Source: GCA-003244245 sp050699635 (GTDB taxonomy: Bacteria > Actinomycetota > Actinomycetes > Mycobacteriales > Pseudonocardiaceae). Taken from it: a DNA stretch of 64,000 nt. A program made the position numbers and the translations under genes. This document shows positions 60,602 through 64,000 of this stretch, piece by piece (the stretch's first letter is position 1; each line of letters opens with the position of its first letter). The notes beneath the pieces were generated by a model that was not told the origin of the DNA, ran no database searches, and saw nothing but the letters and a program-made list of their open reading frames with translations. The stretch spans positions 56,542 to 120,541 of the forward strand of contig JBOHFK010000002.1 in assembly GCA_050699635.1 (NCBI GenBank). Direction: 5' to 3'.

Positions 60602-61387
60602 ATGAGAACCGTCGAGGTCTACCACGAGCTCACCGGGTCGTCCGACGCGCCGGTACTGGTGCTGGCCGAACCGCTGGGTAGCACGCTGGACATCTGGCAG
60701 CCTCAGGTCGAAGCGCTGAGCGAACAGTTCCGGGTGCTGCGCTATGACCACCGCGGGCACGGCCGCTCCCCAGTCCTGCACGGTGGTTCCTACGGGATAA
60801 TGGACCTGTCTCTCGATGCGCTGGCACTGCTGGACCGGCTCGGTATCGAGCAGGCGTCCTTCTGTGGACTTGCGCTGGGCGGGATGGTCGGCATCTGGCT
60901 CGCCGCACACGCCCCGGAGCGGTTGTCGTCGCTGGTGCTGTGCAGCACCAGCGCCTATTACAAAGACAACGACCTGTGGATTGAGCGGGCAGCATCAGTT
61001 CGGTTTGCTGGCACAGGCGGAATAGCTGCCGATGTGGTCGCCAACTGGTTCACGCCAGAATGGGCAGCAGCGCACCCGGAGGTCGTCGAGCAGAGCATCC
61101 GGATGATCACCAAGACAACAGACGACGTCTTCGCCGATTGCTGTAATGCCATCGCAGCCTGGGATGCTCGCAGGTTGCTCGGCCGGATCATGACACCCAC
61201 GCTGATCATCGGGGGCTCTCAGGATCCAGTGACACCGGTGGTCCCCCATGCCAAGACCCTGGCAGCCGCCATCTATCGAGCGAAGCTGGAAGTCCTCGAT
61301 GGTGCCCACCTGACGGTCATCGAACACGCTGACCGGGCCAATCGCCTGATCGCCAAGCACGCCGCCGGGGGAAAATACCGCGGGTAA
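60602..61387 (+). CDS. 3-oxoadipate enol-lactonase-like alpha/beta hydrolase lacking the nucleophile Ser
   Basis: 261 residues from ATG 60602. PcaD-like blocks: LVLAEPLGSTLDIWQPQVEA, FRVLRYDHRGHGRSPV, IGGSQDPVTPV (Asp) and DGAHLTVIEHADRAN (His). The nucleophile elbow, normally G-x-S-x-G, reads GLALG: residue 91 is Ala (GCG at 60872-60874). Asp and His remain. It may be inactive as a hydrolase or bind a ligand. Convergent with the L,D-transpeptidase gene. Confidence 0.87.
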   Translation: MRTVEVYHELTGSSDAPVLVLAEPLGSTLDIWQPQVEALSEQFRVLRYDHRGHGRSPVLHGGSYGIMDLSLDALALLDRLGIEQASFCGLALGGMVGIWLAAHAPERLSSLVLCSTSAYYKDNDLWIERAASVRFAGTGGIAADVVANWFTPEWAAAHPEVVEQSIRMITKTTDDVFADCCNAIAAWDARRLLGRIMTPTLIIGGSQDPVTPVVPHAKTLAAAIYRAKLEVLDGAHLTVIEHADRANRLIAKHAAGGKYRG

Positions 61388-61394
61388 ACAGCGA

Positions 61395-62672
61395 CTACTT
61401 GTTGCCCGACACCCACTGTCCCCACGACACCTGCCAGTCACCGAAGCCGTCATAGGGCTTGAGCTCGGGGCCTCCGGTGTTGGTGTTGATGACCAGGTCG
61501 CCCTTCTTCGCATTGTCGAAGAACCATTTGGCGTTGTCCGGTGAGAGGTTGATGCAGCCGTGGCTGACGTTGCTGGTTCCCTGCTGGGCCACTGACCATG
61601 GCGCGGCGTGCACGAACTCTCCGCTGTTGGAGATGCGGGTGGCCCACTGCACCTTGGCGATGTACCCGCCGGCGTCGAGGGCAAGACCGAAGGTGGTCGA
61701 GTCCATGACCTTGATCGCGTTCCGCTCGGTGACCACATGCACGCCGTTGGCGCTGGGGGTGTTCGGCTTTCCCATGGAGATTGGCATCGTGCGCACCACC
61801 TGACCGTTGACTTCGATGGTCATCTGGTGGCTCGCGCCGTCGGCCCTGGCGATGAACGCGTCACCGATGGTGAACTCCGACTTCCGGTCCTCCTGGCCGT
61901 ACACGCCGTTACCGAAATCCTTGCCATAATCATGGATCTCCACGGTAACGTGGGTCCCGGGCTCCCAGAACTCCCGCGGGCGCCAGTGCACCTCTTTCTT
62001 GGAGAACCAGTAGAAGGCACCCTCGACGGGCGGGCTGGTGGTGACGGTGACGGCGCTCTCGGCTGCTTGCCGGTCCGTGATCGGCTCATCGAAATACACC
62101 GACAGCGGCTGACCGATCCCGACCGTCTCGCCGTTGAGCGGGTTGATGTTCGGGTAGGCGAGGGTCCGCGGCTGGATGGTGGTGAAGGTGGACGATCTGT
62201 TCACCGCCCGGTTGTCCTCGCCGATCGCGTTGGCACTGATCGTGTAGGTCCTGCCATAACCCAGCGGATCGGTGGTCTTCCACGTCGTGCCGGCTGAGTC
62301 CAACTGGCCGGCCACCGGGGCGCCCTGCGGGTTGGTCAGCGACACCTGGCTGAGCTTGCCTTTAGCGACCGTGACGGTGATCGGCGTCAAGGGTGAGACG
62401 TCCGCCATGCGGTCCACCGGATCGGTGCTGATGCTCGCAACCGGAGGCGGCAGCGCAGGCGTGATCTGGTGCGCGGCGGGGCTGGGCGCGGCAGTGTGGC
62501 CCGCGTTACACCCCGCCAACAGCGCGCTGAGCACGCCCACCACGAGCAACAGTGTGCAGACGGCGCTGTGCCTGATCAACCCTGGCCTGATCAACCCTGG
62601 CCTGACTCGCCCTGACCCTGTGTACCGACCCCCGGTCGCCGGACACGACTTGCTCACCCGCACTGGAACCAT
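61395..62672 (-). CDS. L,D-transpeptidase lipoprotein
   Basis: 425 residues from ATG 62672 (frame open to 62729). The signal peptide ends in lipobox LSALLAGC. Two Ig-like domains (ITVTVAKGKLSQVSLTNPQG; YPNINPLNGETVGIGQPLSV), then the YkuD catalytic domain with NGVHVVTERNAIKVMDSTTF and SHGCINLSPDNAKWFF (catalytic His and Cys). It makes 3-3 crosslinks in peptidoglycan, like mycobacterial LdtMt2-type enzymes. Confidence 0.94.
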   Translation of the reverse strand: MVPVRVSKSCPATGGRYTGSGRVRPGLIRPGLIRHSAVCTLLLVVGVLSALLAGCNAGHTAAPSPAAHQITPALPPPVASISTDPVDRMADVSPLTPITVTVAKGKLSQVSLTNPQGAPVAGQLDSAGTTWKTTDPLGYGRTYTISANAIGEDNRAVNRSSTFTTIQPRTLAYPNINPLNGETVGIGQPLSVYFDEPITDRQAAESAVTVTTSPPVEGAFYWFSKKEVHWRPREFWEPGTHVTVEIHDYGKDFGNGVYGQEDRKSEFTIGDAFIARADGASHQMTIEVNGQVVRTMPISMGKPNTPSANGVHVVTERNAIKVMDSTTFGLALDAGGYIAKVQWATRISNSGEFVHAAPWSVAQQGTSNVSHGCINLSPDNAKWFFDNAKKGDLVINTNTGGPELKPYDGFGDWQVSWGQWVSGNK

Positions 62673-62855
62673 CCATTTCCATGATCTACCTTCGAGAGAA
62701 TCGGCCTGCCGCCCCGGACTGGCAGACATCGTGAGCGTGCGCCCCGTGTCTACCGACGCACGGCAGCATCGTCCGGTTGCTTGTAACCTGGTTCGGACCG
62801 TCCGGCGCCAGCGTGCTAGCGTGCTCGCCGTCGCACCGGGTAACGGCCGACGCCA

Positions 62856-62931
<76 letters not shown>

Positions 62932-63367
62932 CCTTGATCTGGACAGACATGGCATTTTGGGCCGTCCTCCCTGCTCTTCTTGCCCCGAGTTGTTAGGTTC
63001 ACTTTTGCTGGACACAGAAGCCCCAGCGGGATGGTAGCCAAGTTCCGCAGGAGTGGTATCGGCCCGCCGGGACGACCCGGCGTCACCTATGGCGGTGTTC
63101 TGGCCGGGATGACGCTCGCAAACTTCCGGTTCGCCCACCGACACCGGGATCTGACCATTCGCGATTTGACCCGGCCCAGCAAATCAGCGGGTAGGACAGG
63201 CCCGCGAGGAAGTTCGGCTGAAGCTGCCCGGTTCACGTGTGGTTGCAGCATCGACTACCGTGTCTGGGCATGACCGCAGCAGCAGCCGAGCCACCGGAGA
63301 AAGGTCGCCGAGGACGTTGTCTGTAGTGGACCCGAGCAAATAACCGGGGTCGATGGAGGTTGTCACA
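62932..63367. other. Intergenic region, no gene recognised
   Basis: About 435 bp between tRNA-Lys and the DUF3099 gene. Frames open here contain a translated tRNA (DSNPEPAD) or low-complexity text and are not credible. It probably holds the DUF3099 promoter. Confidence 0.45.
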
Positions 63368-63610
63368 ATGTCAGCCCGCCGCCCGCACGGTCAGCCGATT
63401 CTGATCACCGACGCTGCTTCGTCTTTCGACGAGGAGCAGGCGCACCGCCGTCGCACCTACCTGCTGATCATGGTCATACACCTGGTCGGGTTCGCGCTGT
63501 CTTACCCGCTCTACCTATTGCAGCCTTGGGCCGGAGTCGGCGCCGTGTTGGCCACCGGAGCCCTGCCCTGGGTCGCGGTCCTAGTCGCCAACCAAAAAGC
63601 CGGCGACTAG
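63368..63610 (+). CDS. DUF3099 membrane protein
   Basis: 80 residues from ATG 63368, with GGAGG upstream. ILITDAASSFDEEQAHRRRT, then two helices: YLLIMVIHLVGFALSYPLYL and GVGAVLATGALPWVAVLVAN. The typical small DUF3099 layout, conserved in actinobacteria; function unknown. Confidence 0.9.
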   Translation: MSARRPHGQPILITDAASSFDEEQAHRRRTYLLIMVIHLVGFALSYPLYLLQPWAGVGAVLATGALPWVAVLVANQKAGD

Positions 63611-63857
63611 GGTGCTGGCCGCACACTGAGAGCTTGGACCCCCCCAGGTGGCGTTCTCCCATGTCAAACTGCGTGGCCGAGCGCGAGGTATCCCGTGCCG
63701 AACGCCAGCTCCTCGACCCGCAGGTCGGAGACGAACTCCGCCAACAGCCGTCAGGGCCGGTCGAAGCCGACGAAGTCGTTGACGAACGGAGCGTGCAGGG
63801 CGGCCACCCATACCCCCAGCGGCCACAACCACGGCGGCGGCCACTTCCCGCCGGCCG

Positions 63858-64000
63858 TCAGTTCCCGAAGCCGGCCGTGAGGCTGCCGCCAGAACAGATC
63901 TCCTGGCACGCGACGCGCAATGTGCTGGCGAAGCGGCCCGGCGCGGTGAGGAACACGCCGTGCCCGCCGTCGATGTCGTAGGCCAGCGCCCCCGGCACTG
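63858..64000 (-). CDS. 3' end of a gene cut by the window edge, possibly alpha/beta hydrolase
   Basis: The minus frame enters at base 64000 and ends at TGA 63858. It reads VPGALAYDIDGGHGVFLTAP, GRFASTLRVACQEICSGGSL. A GGH-type motif followed by a C-terminal helix resembles the end of an alpha/beta hydrolase with its catalytic His. Too little is visible to name it. 63611-63857 shows no supported gene. Confidence 0.45.
   Translation of the reverse strand, partial: VPGALAYDIDGGHGVFLTAPGRFASTLRVACQEICSGGSLTAGFGN

Overview
This window comes from a high-GC actinobacterium, most likely of the order Pseudonocardiales. The indicators are ergothioneine genes (egtA, egtB), a fused CofG/CofH protein (FbiC) for coenzyme F420, a WS/DGAT acyltransferase, oligoribonuclease, CsoR-type copper control, DUF397/DUF5753 genes, and frequent GTG starts with ATGA/GTGA stop-start overlaps. 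All names come from reading the sequence by eye; no database search was run.

1-11.97 kb is chromosomal. It holds egtB (cut by the left edge) and egtA, an ABC exporter, a QueA-family protein coupled to a frameshifted SDR, a TetR regulator, a Tn3 transposase relic, a methyltransferase broken by an 11-bp tandem duplication and divergent from a MerR regulator, a small HTH protein, an ABC-F ATPase and an acVLRF1-type release-factor homologue.

12.00-25.74 kb is an integrated, AICE-like element of about 13.7 kb. Its ends are hybrid sites of a large serine integrase: outer arms, a shared 9-bp core (GCTATAGCT) and inner arms. The reconstructed attB and attP are both symmetric about the core. Insertion hit the last codon of a small chromosomal gene; its original stop now lies at the far end of the element. 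The element carries two GntR/UTRA regulators (one with GTCTAGAC operators), a GNAT enzyme, several conserved hypotheticals, an FtsK/TraSA-like translocase that looks frameshifted, two paralogous XRE proteins, repeat arrays and the integrase. The most interesting cargo is a 50-residue charged peptide overlapped by a PIMT-like O-methyltransferase with a long C-terminal extension. That two-gene layout is the one expected for an aspartimide-forming (imiditide-like) RiPP.

25.7-39.8 kb is a decayed, rearranged accessory region. It has a broken DUF5753 regulator beside an intact DUF397 gene, three related TetR/operator modules (one whole, two mutilated), a copper-handling group (multicopper oxidase, lipoprotein, DUF6153), an ECF sigma factor, a chimeric patch made from pieces of two other genes in this window, a frameshifted DUF305 gene, and a 508-bp inverted-repeat element that splits a DUF2218 gene and whose removal restores the frame exactly. 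It ends with a lycopene-cyclase-like gene.

39.8-64 kb is mostly orderly: a nickel/cobalt permease, YceI, WS/DGAT, NYN-like and HIT proteins, the operon csoR-copZ-like-metal protein-copA behind a CsoR dyad, DUF3048, a GGDEF protein, fbiC behind two palindromes, a membrane-anchored Hsp70, two CHRD proteins, an aldolase/PH-domain operon running to orn, tRNA-His, an enol-lactonase-like protein lacking its nucleophile serine, an L,D-transpeptidase, tRNA-Lys, DUF3099 and the 3' end of one more gene.
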